Source: Pararhodobacter aggregans
GTDB lineage: Bacteria > Pseudomonadota > Alphaproteobacteria > Rhodobacterales > Rhodobacteraceae
Length of the DNA: 64,000 nt
Direction: 5' to 3'
Assembly (NCBI RefSeq): GCF_003075525.1
Contig: NZ_QDDR01000010.1
Span: forward strand, 1 to 64,000
The position numbers and the translations under genes are program-made. Positions 1 through 7,687 of this stretch are shown in pieces. Position 1 is the first letter of the stretch; every line of letters begins with the position of its first letter. The notes under the pieces are model-generated. The model worked only from the letters and a program-made list of their open reading frames with translations, ran no database searches and was not told the DNA's origin.

Positions 1-13
1 CCGCCCGCCCTTC

Positions 14-157
14 GTCTTTGTTCCAGAAATATCCTCGGGGTTTCCAAAGGGGGGCGTGCCCCCCTTTGGGCGGGGGGTGCGGGGGGCGGCAGCCCCCCGC
101 CTCCGGTCGCCCGACGCCCAGACGCCCAGGGCGTCGGGGCCGAGGGCGAAACCCCTC
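14..157 (-). repeat. GC-rich gene-end repeat, unit A
   Basis: Copy of a dispersed intergenic repeat. Read on the minus strand it runs from a GAGGGGTTTCGCCCTCG-type segment (141-157) through two perfect hairpins (arms 92-100/79-87 and 59-69/44-54) to a core GAGGATATTTCTGGAACAAAG (about 19-39). The unit at 4360-4506 has the same layout. No minus-strand gene ends beside it in this window, so it is the only copy without an obvious upstream stop codon. Nothing else is seen in bases 1-218 apart from the leader of the next gene. Confidence 0.7.
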
Positions 158-218
158 CTCCTCTGGACCTTCGCCGCGCCGGGGTGTTTAACTCGCGCAG
201 CATGACAGAGGGAGAGGC

Positions 219-1079
219 ATGATGGCCGTCGGTTCGCGCATCCGCACCTGGTTCGAGGGAAGCTGGCACGAGGGCGATGTCCCGGTGATGAAGGCCGCCG
301 ATCACGGCGCCTGGCTGGGCAGCACGGTTTTCGACGGCGCCCGCTACGTGGACGGGCTGACCCCCGACCTCGACCTGCATCTGGCCCGCGTCAACCGCTC
401 GGCCGAGGCGCTGATGATCCAGCCCTCGATGAGCGTCGAGCAGATGCTGGACATCACCCGTGAGGGGCTCGAAGGTTTCGCGCCTGCCGTCTATATCCGG
501 CCGATGTACTGGTCGGTCCACGGCGGCCCCTCGGGCGTGCTGGCGACTTATGGCGACACCGGCTTCGCGCTCTGCCTCGAAGCCATCCCCATGGCGCCCG
601 AGGAGGCGACGACCACGCTGACCACCACCCGCTTCCGCCGCCCGACGCTCGACGTGGCGGTCACCAATGCCAAGGCCGGCTGCCTCTATCCCAACAACGC
701 AAGGATGCTGGCCGAGGCCAATGCCAAGGGCTTCGGCAACGCGCTGGTGCAAGACAGCAACGGCAATGTCGCGGAATCGGCCACGGCGAATGTGTTCATG
801 GTCAAGGATGGCGAGGTCTTCACCCCCATCGCCAACGGCACCTTCCTCAGCGGCATCACCCGCGCCCGCCACATCAAGAACCTGCGCGCCGATGGCGTCA
901 CGGTGCATGAGGCGGTGCTCACCCTCGACGATTTCCGCGGCGCGGACGAGGTGTTCCTGTCGGGCAACATGTCCAAGGTCACCCCGGTCAGCGCCTTCGA
1001 CGACGTGACCTATGCCATCGGCCCCGTCACCCGCCGCACGCGGCAGCTCTACTGGGATTGGGCGGCCTCGGCCCGGTGA
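219..1079 (+). CDS. Class IV PLP aminotransferase, branched-chain type
   Basis: Likely transfers the amino group between a branched-chain amino acid and 2-oxoglutarate using pyridoxal phosphate in the cytoplasm. The 286-residue protein has the fold-type IV layout: the PLP lysine is expected at about K152 in TNAKAGCLYPN, and the conserved Glu in NVAESATANVF lies near 185. Length matches short IlvE-like enzymes; D-amino-acid transaminase and aminodeoxychorismate lyase share the fold and cannot be fully excluded. A GGGAGAGG ribosome site precedes two adjacent ATGs (219 and 222); 222 has the better spacing. The ion-channel gene overlaps its stop codon, so the two are probably co-transcribed. Confidence 0.85.
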   Translation: MMAVGSRIRTWFEGSWHEGDVPVMKAADHGAWLGSTVFDGARYVDGLTPDLDLHLARVNRSAEALMIQPSMSVEQMLDITREGLEGFAPAVYIRPMYWSVHGGPSGVLATYGDTGFALCLEAIPMAPEEATTTLTTTRFRRPTLDVAVTNAKAGCLYPNNARMLAEANAKGFGNALVQDSNGNVAESATANVFMVKDGEVFTPIANGTFLSGITRARHIKNLRADGVTVHEAVLTLDDFRGADEVFLSGNMSKVTPVSAFDDVTYAIGPVTRRTRQLYWDWAASAR

Positions 1080-1861
1080 GGGAACGCTCGCGCCTCTTCC
1101 GACGGGTGCGGATCCTCTACCGGGGGCGGACCGAATACGCCAAGCGCTTCCGCTACGGGCTGATCGTCTTCGACGTCGCCTCGATCCTCTATTTCATCAT
1201 CGCCGCCGCCCTGCCCTATTCGGGCTGGGTGACGGCGATCAACCTCGGGCTCGGGCTGGTGATCCTGCTCGATTTCCTGGCCCGGCTCTGGGTCGACGAC
1301 AACCGGCGGCGCATGCTGCTCAGGATCTACACCATCGCCGATATCGTGGTGCTGCTGTCGCTGCTCGTCGCGCCCTTCCTCAGCCATGACATCACCTTCC
1401 TCAGGATCCTGCGGGGCTTGCGGCTCCTGCATTCCTATCACCTGATCACCGACCTCAGGCGCGACTGGAAACTGTTCCGCCGGCACGAGGAGACCTTCGT
1501 CGCGGGCCTGCATCTGTTCGTTTTCCTGTTCGTGACGACCTCGCTGGCCTTCGCCCTGTTCTTTCCGGCCCATACCGGCTTTGCCGCCTATGTCGACGCG
1601 CTCTATTTCACCGTCGCCACGCTCACGACCACGGGCTTTGGCGACATCACCCTGCACACGACCGGCGGGAAACTCTTCTCTGTGGCGGTCATGGTGGTGG
1701 GCGTGGCGCTCTTCGTGCAATTCGCCCGCGCCCTCTTCCAGCCGCCCAAGGTGCGCTACGAATGCCCGACCTGCGGCCTCAACCGCCACGATCCCGACGC
1801 CGTTCATTGCAAGCATTGCGGCGAACAGCTGAAGATCACGACATCCGGCTATCGCGACTGA
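1076..1861 (+). CDS. Voltage-gated-type potassium channel with C-terminal zinc ribbon
   Basis: Inner-membrane cation channel subunit, 261 residues. Membrane helices are visible at about 28-47, 53-72, 86-103, 142-164 and 200-220. The region 110-116 has Arg at every third position (R110, R113, R116), as in a voltage-sensor helix. The pore loop TLTTTGFGD (182-190) is a K+ selectivity filter in the GFG form. The cytosolic tail carries CxxC-x11-CxxC (C230, C233, C245, C248), a zinc ribbon that is unusual on this family. A GTG start at 1076 gives a 4-nt GTGA overlap with the aminotransferase stop; an in-frame TTG at 1058 is the alternative. Ion selectivity and the role of the ribbon are inferred. 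Confidence 0.82.
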   Translation: MRERSRLFRRVRILYRGRTEYAKRFRYGLIVFDVASILYFIIAAALPYSGWVTAINLGLGLVILLDFLARLWVDDNRRRMLLRIYTIADIVVLLSLLVAPFLSHDITFLRILRGLRLLHSYHLITDLRRDWKLFRRHEETFVAGLHLFVFLFVTTSLAFALFFPAHTGFAAYVDALYFTVATLTTTGFGDITLHTTGGKLFSVAVMVVGVALFVQFARALFQPPKVRYECPTCGLNRHDPDAVHCKHCGEQLKITTSGYRD

Positions 1862-1944
1862 CCGCCCACCCCGCCCGACGCCCGCCGCTTCTGGACAGCC
1901 CGCGGAGCATCCGCCAATATGGCCCGACCAACCGGAGACACTGA

Positions 1945-2400
1945 ATGCGCAAGTTCCTCGTCGTGCTGGACGACAGCCGCGAATGCCTGAACGCGATCCG
2001 CTTCGCCGCACTCCGGGCTGCCCATACCGGCGGCGGCGTCACCATCCTGTCGGTCATCCCGCCCGAGGAATTCCAGCACTGGATCGGCGTGGCCGACCTG
2101 ATGCGCGAGGAAGCGCGCGAGCGCATCGAGGCTCATTTCGAGGTCTTCGCCAAATGGATGCGCGACAAACACGGGATCCAGCCCGACCTGGTGATCCGCG
2201 AGGGCAAGCCCGTGGACGAGATCCTGGGCCTGATCGAGGAAGACCCCGAGATCGGGATCCTGGTCCTCGGCGCGGGTTCGGACCGGGCGGGCCCCGGCCC
2301 GCTGGTCACGCAGCTGAGCCGCAACTCGGGCTCGCTGCCGGTGCCGATCACCATCGTGCCCGGCACCATGGACAAGGCCCGGATGGAAAAGATCGCCTGA
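1945..2400 (+). CDS. Universal stress protein (UspA family)
   Basis: Single-domain UspA protein of 151 residues, cytoplasmic, of the kind that binds nucleotides or partner proteins under stress. The N-terminal strand MRKFLVVLDDS and the late segment ILVLGAGSDRAGPGPLVTQL correspond to the two ends of the Usp fold. The end GxxGPLVTQLSRNSGSLPVPITIVPG resembles the G-2x-G-9x-G(S/N) ATP-binding loop in changed form, so ATP binding is plausible but not certain. A GGAG site 7 nt before the ATG supports the start. It lies 83 bp after the channel gene, and its stop abuts that of the convergent hydrolase. Confidence 0.88.
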   Translation: MRKFLVVLDDSRECLNAIRFAALRAAHTGGGVTILSVIPPEEFQHWIGVADLMREEARERIEAHFEVFAKWMRDKHGIQPDLVIREGKPVDEILGLIEEDPEIGILVLGAGSDRAGPGPLVTQLSRNSGSLPVPITIVPGTMDKARMEKIA

Positions 2401-3537
2401 TCAGCGCCAGCGCTCCAGCCTGAGACCCGCATCCCGCCCCTCGCCGAACCCCGCCTCGGGGCCGAGGCCGGTGGCGGGGTCGAGGAAGCGCTCGGCCTCG
2501 GCCTCGGCCTTCAGATGCCGGTCCAGGAACGCCGCGGCGAAATGCTGGGCGATGGCGTTCATCCGCACCGAGTCCCAGACCGCATCGGCGTAATGCAGGA
2601 AGGGCGCCCAGCCCAGCTTGGCGCTCAGCGCGTGGCTTTCCACGGGCGCGGGGATCGGCGCCGCGGCATTGTGGCCCGCGTTGAGGAAGGTCAGCAGCAG
2701 ACCCCGCGCCGACTCGGCAATGCCGCGCATCCCGTCATAGCCCGAGGTCTCGTCCCGGTCCCCGGCCATCACCAGCACCGGCAACCCCGCCAGCGCGCCA
2801 AGACCCGCGGGCGACCAGAGCCCGTGGCTGTTACCGAAGGGACCGATGGCGATGACCGCTTTCAGCGCCTCGGGCGGCGGCGGTGCGGCACCTTCCAGAT
2901 GGCCGGCCAGCAGGTCATGGGGCGGCGCATGCTCATGATCGCGGACGGCGGGGGCAAGCCCCGCCCCCGCCGTCACCAGCGCCCCGTAGCCGCCCATGGA
3001 ATAGCCGATGATCGCCGCCTCGGCCCCGGCGTTCGGTAACTCCGCCAGCGCGCCCAGCAGGAAGCGCTGGTCGAGCGGCCGGTGGTGCAGCGTCGCGCCG
3101 AACGGGCCCTGATCCTCGTAGGTGCTGTCGGGATGGTCGGCGGCCGCCACCAGATACCCGCGCGAGGCCAGAGCCTCGGCCAGATGCGCCAGCAGGTAGC
3201 GGTTGCCCGGATAGCCATGCGAGATCAGCACCAGCGGAAACCGGCCCGGCGCCGGATTGGCATTGCGCGCGGCCCGGCCCTGCAGGGTGATCGGCGTCTC
3301 GCCGTCGCGCAAAAGCGTGCGATAGGTGCCGCCCGCCCGCGTGTTGGTCAGCGCCGGATACCAGAGCTCCGTCACCAGCGCCCGGGGCCTGCGCACCACC
3401 GCCTCGGTCGAGGCCGCGACATCCACGCGGTCGGGATCGGTGACGGTGAGGGTCCGCACGCCCACCGGCAGGGGACCGGGACCGGCCAGAGGCGGGGAAT
3501 CGGGGCGGGTGGCGTCGACGCGGTTGTGCTGGCTCAT
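2401..3537 (-). CDS. Alpha/beta hydrolase, dienelactone hydrolase/PAF-acetylhydrolase-like
   Basis: Predicted serine hydrolase of 378 residues. The nucleophile elbow is GYSMGGYGAL, with a preceding HG oxyanion region (LISHGYPGNR) and late Asp and His candidates (VMAGDRDETSG, LNAGHNA). No signal peptide or membrane segment is obvious, so it is probably cytoplasmic. Substrate unknown. The chosen ATG (MSQHNRV) lies 12 codons inside the longest open frame, and protein-like composition starts there. Its TGA is directly adjacent to the convergent UspA stop. It is divergent from pyrF with about 100 bp between. Confidence 0.8.
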   Translation of the reverse strand: MSQHNRVDATRPDSPPLAGPGPLPVGVRTLTVTDPDRVDVAASTEAVVRRPRALVTELWYPALTNTRAGGTYRTLLRDGETPITLQGRAARNANPAPGRFPLVLISHGYPGNRYLLAHLAEALASRGYLVAAADHPDSTYEDQGPFGATLHHRPLDQRFLLGALAELPNAGAEAAIIGYSMGGYGALVTAGAGLAPAVRDHEHAPPHDLLAGHLEGAAPPPPEALKAVIAIGPFGNSHGLWSPAGLGALAGLPVLVMAGDRDETSGYDGMRGIAESARGLLLTFLNAGHNAAAPIPAPVESHALSAKLGWAPFLHYADAVWDSVRMNAIAQHFAAAFLDRHLKAEAEAERFLDPATGLGPEAGFGEGRDAGLRLERWR

Positions 3538-3635
3538 GGCGCGAAGACTGCATCCCGATCCCGGCCTGCGCAAGGTTGCCCGGCCCGGTCAATCCGCGTA
3601 TCAGCGGGCCAGCGCCCAAGACGGAGTCCCGCCCG

Positions 3636-4352
3636 ATGTCCCAGCCCGCCCCCCTTCCCGCCGACGACCGCCTGATCGTCGCCCTTGATGTACCCAATGT
3701 GGTGCAGGGGCTCGAAATCGCCCGGCGCCTCGGCGATCAGGTCAGCTTCTACAAGATCGGCCTCGGCATGCTGACCGGCGGCGGGCTGGCGCTGGCCAAC
3801 GAGATGAAGCAGGAGATGGGCAAACGCATCTTCCTCGACATGAAATTCTTCGACATCCCGGCCACGGTCGAAGCGGCGGTGCGCGGCATCGCCCGCTTCG
3901 ACCTCGATTTCCTGACCGTGCACGGGGACCCGACTGTGGTCCGCGCCGCGCGCGAGGGCGCGGCGGGCAGCGGGCTGAAGATCCTGGCGGTGACGGTGCT
4001 GACGGCGATGGACCGCGCCGACCTCGACGCCGCGATGATCGTGCCGGGCGAGATGGCCGATATCGTCACCGAACGCGCCGAGCGCGCCTTCGCCGCGGGC
4101 GCCGATGGCGTGATCGCCAGCCCGCACGAAGCCGCCCGGATCCGCGCCCTGCCCGGCGCGGCGGGCCGGCTGATCGTGACCCCGGGGGTTCGGCCCGCCG
4201 GCTCGGCCGCCAACGACCAGAAACGCATCGCCACCCCGGCCGAGGCGGTGCGCGCCGGCGCCGACCACATCGTCGTGGGCCGCCCGGTCTGGAACGCCCA
4301 GGACCCGGCCGCCGCCGCCCGCGCCATCGTCGTGGAACTGGCGGGCACCTGA
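3636..4352 (+). CDS. pyrF: Orotidine 5'-phosphate decarboxylase
   Basis: Decarboxylates OMP to UMP, the last step of de novo pyrimidine synthesis, in the cytoplasm. The 238-residue TIM barrel shows ALDVPN (D18), the substrate lysine at K40 (SFYKIG) and the catalytic DxKxxD array in FLDMKFFDIP (D68, K70, D73), followed by LTVHG, the VTPGVRP phosphate loop and GADHIVVGRPV near the C-terminus. The ATG at 3636 is preferred because the 20 upstream codons do not match the family. Monocistronic in appearance and followed by gene-end repeat B1. Confidence 0.96.
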   Translation: MSQPAPLPADDRLIVALDVPNVVQGLEIARRLGDQVSFYKIGLGMLTGGGLALANEMKQEMGKRIFLDMKFFDIPATVEAAVRGIARFDLDFLTVHGDPTVVRAAREGAAGSGLKILAVTVLTAMDRADLDAAMIVPGEMADIVTERAERAFAAGADGVIASPHEAARIRALPGAAGRLIVTPGVRPAGSAANDQKRIATPAEAVRAGADHIVVGRPVWNAQDPAAAARAIVVELAGT

Positions 4353-4359
4353 AAGGGGC

Positions 4360-4506
4360 GAGGGGTTTCGCCCTCGTTGCCCGCTGCCGCGAGCGCCTCG
4401 GGCGACCAGCGGCGCGGCTTCGCCGCGCCGAAGAAGGGGGGCTTTCTGCCCCCCTCTTGGCCCAAGGGCCAATTCACCCCCCGAGGATATTTAGGGCGCA
4501 AAGAAG
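4360..4506 (+). repeat. GC-rich gene-end repeat, unit B1
   Basis: Begins 7 nt after the pyrF stop with GAGGGGTTTCGCCCTCG, passes through several G/C-run hairpins (e.g. 4434-4456) and ends in the core CCCCCCGAGGATATTTAGGG then CGCAAAGAAGG (4478-4507). Same polarity as other units: stop codon, hairpins, TATTT core. Its core (4477-4494) is an inverted repeat of the B2 core (4543-4560). Confidence 0.7.
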
Positions 4507-4529
4507 GCGGCATAACGCCCTCTTAACCT

Positions 4530-4634
4530 TCATCTTTGTTCTCTAAATATCCTCGGGGGTTTCCAAAGGGGGCCCGAGGGTCCCCTTTGGCGGGGGGCGC
4601 GGGGGGCTGGCCCCCCGCCTCCTCCCGGCCCGCG
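4530..4634 (-). repeat. GC-rich gene-end repeat, unit B2
   Basis: Oriented for the convergent tgt gene. On the minus strand, after the tgt stop (4639), come a GCGGGGGGC hairpin (4610-4618 with 4599-4607), a second hairpin (4582-4590 with 4563-4571), and then the core CCCCCGAGGATATTTAGAG and AACAAAGATGAAGG. It is nearly the same module as unit A. Confidence 0.7.
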
Positions 4635-4638
4635 CCAG

Positions 4639-5769
4639 TCACAGAGGCTCGATATCGCCCTCGGCACGGGTCGCATGGAATTCAGCCACGAAGGCCGCAA
4701 GCCGACCGCCTGCGATGGCGGCGCGCAGGCCTGCCATCAGGTCCTGATAATACTGCAGATTGTGCCAGGTCAGCAGCATGGAGCCGATGATCTCGTCGGC
4801 CTTCACCACATGGTGCAGATAGGCCCTCGAATAGGACCGGCAGGCCGGGCAGGTGCAGGCCTCGTCCAGGGGGCGGGGATCGTCGCGGTGGCGGGCGTTG
4901 CGCAGATTGACCGAGCCGCGGCGCGTCCAGGCCTGCCCCGTCCGCCCCGAACGCGAGGGCAGCACGCAATCCATCATGTCGACGCCGCGTTCGACCGCGC
5001 CCACGATGTCGTCGGGCTTGCCCACGCCCATCAGGTAGCGCGGCTTGTCCTCGGGCAGGAAGCCGGGCGCGTAATCGAGGACGCCGAACATCGCCGCCTG
5101 CCCCTCGCCCACCGCCAGCCCGCCGATGGCGTAGCCCTCGAAGCCGATCTCGCGCAGCGCCGCTGCCGATTCCTCGCGCAGGTCGCGGGTGACGCCGCCC
5201 TGCATGATCCCGAACAGCGCATGGCCCGGCCGGTCGCCGAAGGCCTCGCGCGAGCGGCGGGCCCAGCGCATCGACATGCGCATCGACTCGGCCACCACCT
5301 TGTCCTCGGCCGGCAGCGCCGGGCATTCGTCGAAGGCCATGACGATGTCGGAGCCCAGAAGCCGCTGGATCTCCATCGAGCGCTCGGGCGTCAGCATATG
5401 CTTGGAGCCGTCGATATGCGAGGCGAAACGCACCCCCTCCTCGGTCAGTTTGCGCAACGATGCCAGGGACATGACCTGGAACCCGCCGGAATCGGTCAGG
5501 ATCGGCCGTTCCCAGTTCATGAACCTGTGCAGCCCCCCCAGCGCCGCGATCCGCTCGGCCGTCGGGCGCAGCATCAGGTGATAGGTATTGCCCAGCAGGA
5601 TGTCGGCGCCGGTCGCGCGCACGCTTTCCGGCATCATCGCCTTGACCGTGCCCGCCGTGCCGACCGGCATGAAGGCCGGCGTGCGGATCTCGCCCCGGGG
5701 GGTGTGGATCACCCCGGTGCGCGCCGCCCCGTCCACCGCACTCAGCTCAAAGGAAAACCGCTCGACCAT
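4639..5769 (-). CDS. tgt: Queuine tRNA-ribosyltransferase (tRNA-guanine transglycosylase)
   Basis: Exchanges G34 of tRNA-Asp, -Asn, -His and -Tyr for the queuosine precursor preQ1. The 376-residue protein has the full bacterial Tgt layout: [12 protein letters not shown] with the catalytic-base Asp at D93, the DECPA segment, GIMQGG, the GGLAVGEG substrate loop, the [13 protein letters not shown] segment with the nucleophilic Asp, and the zinc site CxCxxC with a later His ([16 protein letters not shown]). Length is normal. It stands alone, convergent with pyrF and divergent from the enoyl-CoA hydratase. No other queuosine gene is in the window. Confidence 0.96.
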   Translation of the reverse strand: MVERFSFELSAVDGAARTGVIHTPRGEIRTPAFMPVGTAGTVKAMMPESVRATGADILLGNTYHLMLRPTAERIAALGGLHRFMNWERPILTDSGGFQVMSLASLRKLTEEGVRFASHIDGSKHMLTPERSMEIQRLLGSDIVMAFDECPALPAEDKVVAESMRMSMRWARRSREAFGDRPGHALFGIMQGGVTRDLREESAAALREIGFEGYAIGGLAVGEGQAAMFGVLDYAPGFLPEDKPRYLMGVGKPDDIVGAVERGVDMMDCVLPSRSGRTGQAWTRRGSVNLRNARHRDDPRPLDEACTCPACRSYSRAYLHHVVKADEIIGSMLLTWHNLQYYQDLMAGLRAAIAGGRLAAFVAEFHATRAEGDIEPL

Positions 5770-5850
5770 CCGTCACCTCGCTTTGGCCGCGCTTTTAGCC
5801 GCTCGCGGCTGCTCTTGCCAGCCCGGGCCGGGAGCGGCACACTCGCGCCC

Positions 5851-6624
5851 ATGAGCACCCTGACCGAAAGCCGCGCGGGCGGCATCCTGACCCTGACGCT
5901 GGAAAACGGCGTCGCGCATCCCTTGTCGCTGGGCATGATCCGCGCCCTGCACCGGGCCATCACGGGCGCGCAGACCGACCCCGAGACCCGGGTGATCCTG
6001 GTCCATGGGCCGGGGCGCATCTTCAGCGCCGGGCACGATCTGAAGGAGATCGCCGCCCATCGCGCCGATCCCAACCGGGGCGCGGCCTATATCCGCGCGC
6101 TTTTCGAGGAATGCGCGGCGATGATGCAGGCGCTCGCCACCTCGCGCAAACCGACCCTCGCCCGGGTCGAGGGGCTGGCCACCGCCGCGGGCCTGCAACT
6201 GATCGCGTCCTGCGATCTGGCCTTCCTGTCCGAGAATGCCCGCGTCTGCCTGCCGGGCGTCAAGCGCGGCGGCTTCTGCACCACGCCGGCGGTCGGCGTC
6301 GGCCGCAAGGCCTCGCGCGCGGCGCTGATGGAGCTGGTGCTGACCGGCGCCGAGAAACCGGCCGATTGGGCGCTGCGGGCCGGGCTTGCGACCGAGGTCC
6401 TGCCCGAGGCGGAACTGGCCGGGCGCGTGGCCGAGGTGGCGGAAACGCTCGCCGGGCGCTTCTCGCCCATCTCGGAGGACGGGCTGGCCGCGACGAGGCG
6501 GCAGCTGGAACTGCCGCTCGATCAGGCCTATGCGCTGGCGACCGAGGCGATGATCGGCCATTTCATGGACCCCGCCCTGCCGGACCCGATCCTGCCGCGG
6601 AAGAATGCGGCGGCGGCGGAATGA
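5851..6624 (+). CDS. Enoyl-CoA hydratase/isomerase family protein
   Basis: Crotonase-fold protein of 257 residues. Oxyanion-hole segments are visible: FSAGHDLKEI (about 68-77) and the ATAAGLQLIASCDLAF region (about 110-125). It resembles the ECHDC3-like branch more than FadB-type hydratases. The second usual catalytic Glu position is not clearly conserved (CLPGVKRGGF), so a hydratase reaction is not certain. Upstream open sequence belongs to the antisense of tgt; the ATG at 5851 is the first start giving family-like sequence. The next gene follows after 73 bp on the same strand. Confidence 0.82.
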   Translation: MSTLTESRAGGILTLTLENGVAHPLSLGMIRALHRAITGAQTDPETRVILVHGPGRIFSAGHDLKEIAAHRADPNRGAAYIRALFEECAAMMQALATSRKPTLARVEGLATAAGLQLIASCDLAFLSENARVCLPGVKRGGFCTTPAVGVGRKASRAALMELVLTGAEKPADWALRAGLATEVLPEAELAGRVAEVAETLAGRFSPISEDGLAATRRQLELPLDQAYALATEAMIGHFMDPALPDPILPRKNAAAAE

Positions 6625-6697
6625 CAGGGGCCCCCTTTACGCACCCCCGGGGAAAACTTATATCTTCGCTCAGGAATACCTGAGCCCCGAGGAAGGC

Positions 6698-7066
6698 ATG
6701 GACGCCTCGCAGAACCAAGAGCCCGCCGAAGGCACCCCGCTGATCGCGCCCTCGACCACCGAACACCCGCTTTACGAGCCGGTGGTCGATGCCTGTCGCA
6801 CGGTCTTCGACCCCGAGATCCCGGTCAATATCTATGACCTGGGGCTGGTCTATACCGTGGCCATCGACCCCGAGAACAAGGTGAAGATCGTCATGACCCT
6901 GACCGCCCCGGGCTGCCCGGTGGCCGGCGAGATGCCCGGCTGGGTGCAGGATGCCGTGGGCTCGGTCCCCGGCGTGCAGGATGTCGACATCGACATGACC
7001 TTCGACCCGCAATGGGGGATGGAGATGATGTCGGATGAGGCCCGTCTTGAACTGGGGTTCATGTAA
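6698..7066 (+). CDS. DUF59/MIP18-family Fe-S assembly protein (SufT-like)
   Basis: Small cytoplasmic protein of 122 residues, likely an Fe-S cluster maturation factor. The DUF59 core is clear: DPEIPVNIYDLGLVYTVAID, then TLTAPGCPVAGEMPGWVQDAV with the conserved Cys, and a C-terminal DPQWGMEMMSDEARLELGFM characteristic of SufT. The start is supported by GAGGAAGG 4 nt before the ATG. The A-type carrier gene begins at the very next base after its TAA, implying translational coupling. In many alphaproteobacteria these two close the suf operon; here they stand apart from sufBCDS. Confidence 0.9.
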   Translation: MDASQNQEPAEGTPLIAPSTTEHPLYEPVVDACRTVFDPEIPVNIYDLGLVYTVAIDPENKVKIVMTLTAPGCPVAGEMPGWVQDAVGSVPGVQDVDIDMTFDPQWGMEMMSDEARLELGFM

Positions 7067-7459
7067 GTGTTCGGCATTCCCGGAAAATCCCCCGTCACCC
7101 TGACGCCCGCCGCCGAGCGGCACGTCGCGCGGCTGATGTCCAGGCAGGGCAAGATGGGCCTGCGGATCGGCGTCAAGAAGGGCGGCTGCGCGGGGATGGA
7201 ATACACGATGGATTTCGCCGACGAGATCGAGCCGCATGAGGAGATCGTGCAGCAGGGCGAGGCCCGGGTGCTGATCGCGCCGATGGCGCAGATGTTCCTT
7301 TTCGGCACCGAGATCGACTACCAAACCGGGCTGCTGGAATCGGGCTTCAAGTTCCGCAACCCCAATGTCTCGGAGGCCTGCGGCTGCGGCGAGAGCGTGA
7401 AGTTCGAGGATGTCGAGACGCTGAAGGCCAAGCTCGACGCGGCCAGCAAGGCCGGGTGA
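7067..7459 (+). CDS. A-type iron-sulfur carrier (SufA/IscA/ErpA family)
   Basis: Carries Fe-S clusters to client enzymes. The 130-residue protein has the three conserved cysteines: one in KKGGCAGMEY and two in the C-terminal ACGCGES. The start is a GTG directly after the stop codon of the DUF59 gene, with no gap. Pairing with the DUF59 protein suggests joint work in late Fe-S maturation; the nearby ilvD product is itself an Fe-S enzyme, although it is on the other strand. Confidence 0.93.
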   Translation: MFGIPGKSPVTLTPAAERHVARLMSRQGKMGLRIGVKKGGCAGMEYTMDFADEIEPHEEIVQQGEARVLIAPMAQMFLFGTEIDYQTGLLESGFKFRNPNVSEACGCGESVKFEDVETLKAKLDAASKAG

Positions 7460-7470
7460 GAATGTTCGGG

Positions 7471-7572
7471 TGAAGGCGGGGGGCGGCCGCCCCCCGCGCC
7501 CCCTGCTTCAAGGGGGTCTGCAACCCCCTTGAAAATCCCCCTGCGCGTATTTCCGGCAGAATGAAGAACGGG
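7471..7572 (+). repeat. GC-rich gene-end repeat, unit C
   Basis: Follows the A-type carrier stop. A GCGGGGGGC-type hairpin (about 7478-7500) and a TTCAAGGGGGT hairpin (about 7505-7535) come first, then the core CCCCCTGCGCGTATTTCCGG and CAGAATGAAG. The remaining 115 bp before the ilvD stop shows nothing recognisable. Confidence 0.7.
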
Positions 7573-7687
7573 CGCGGCGTATGGCCGGGCCCGTGGGACT
7601 TTCTTGAGACATGGTGAACGGCAGGCGCCAAGTCCTCGATCTCTCAGGGCCTGGCCGGGTGTCCCGCGCGCGGGACACCCGCCTGGA

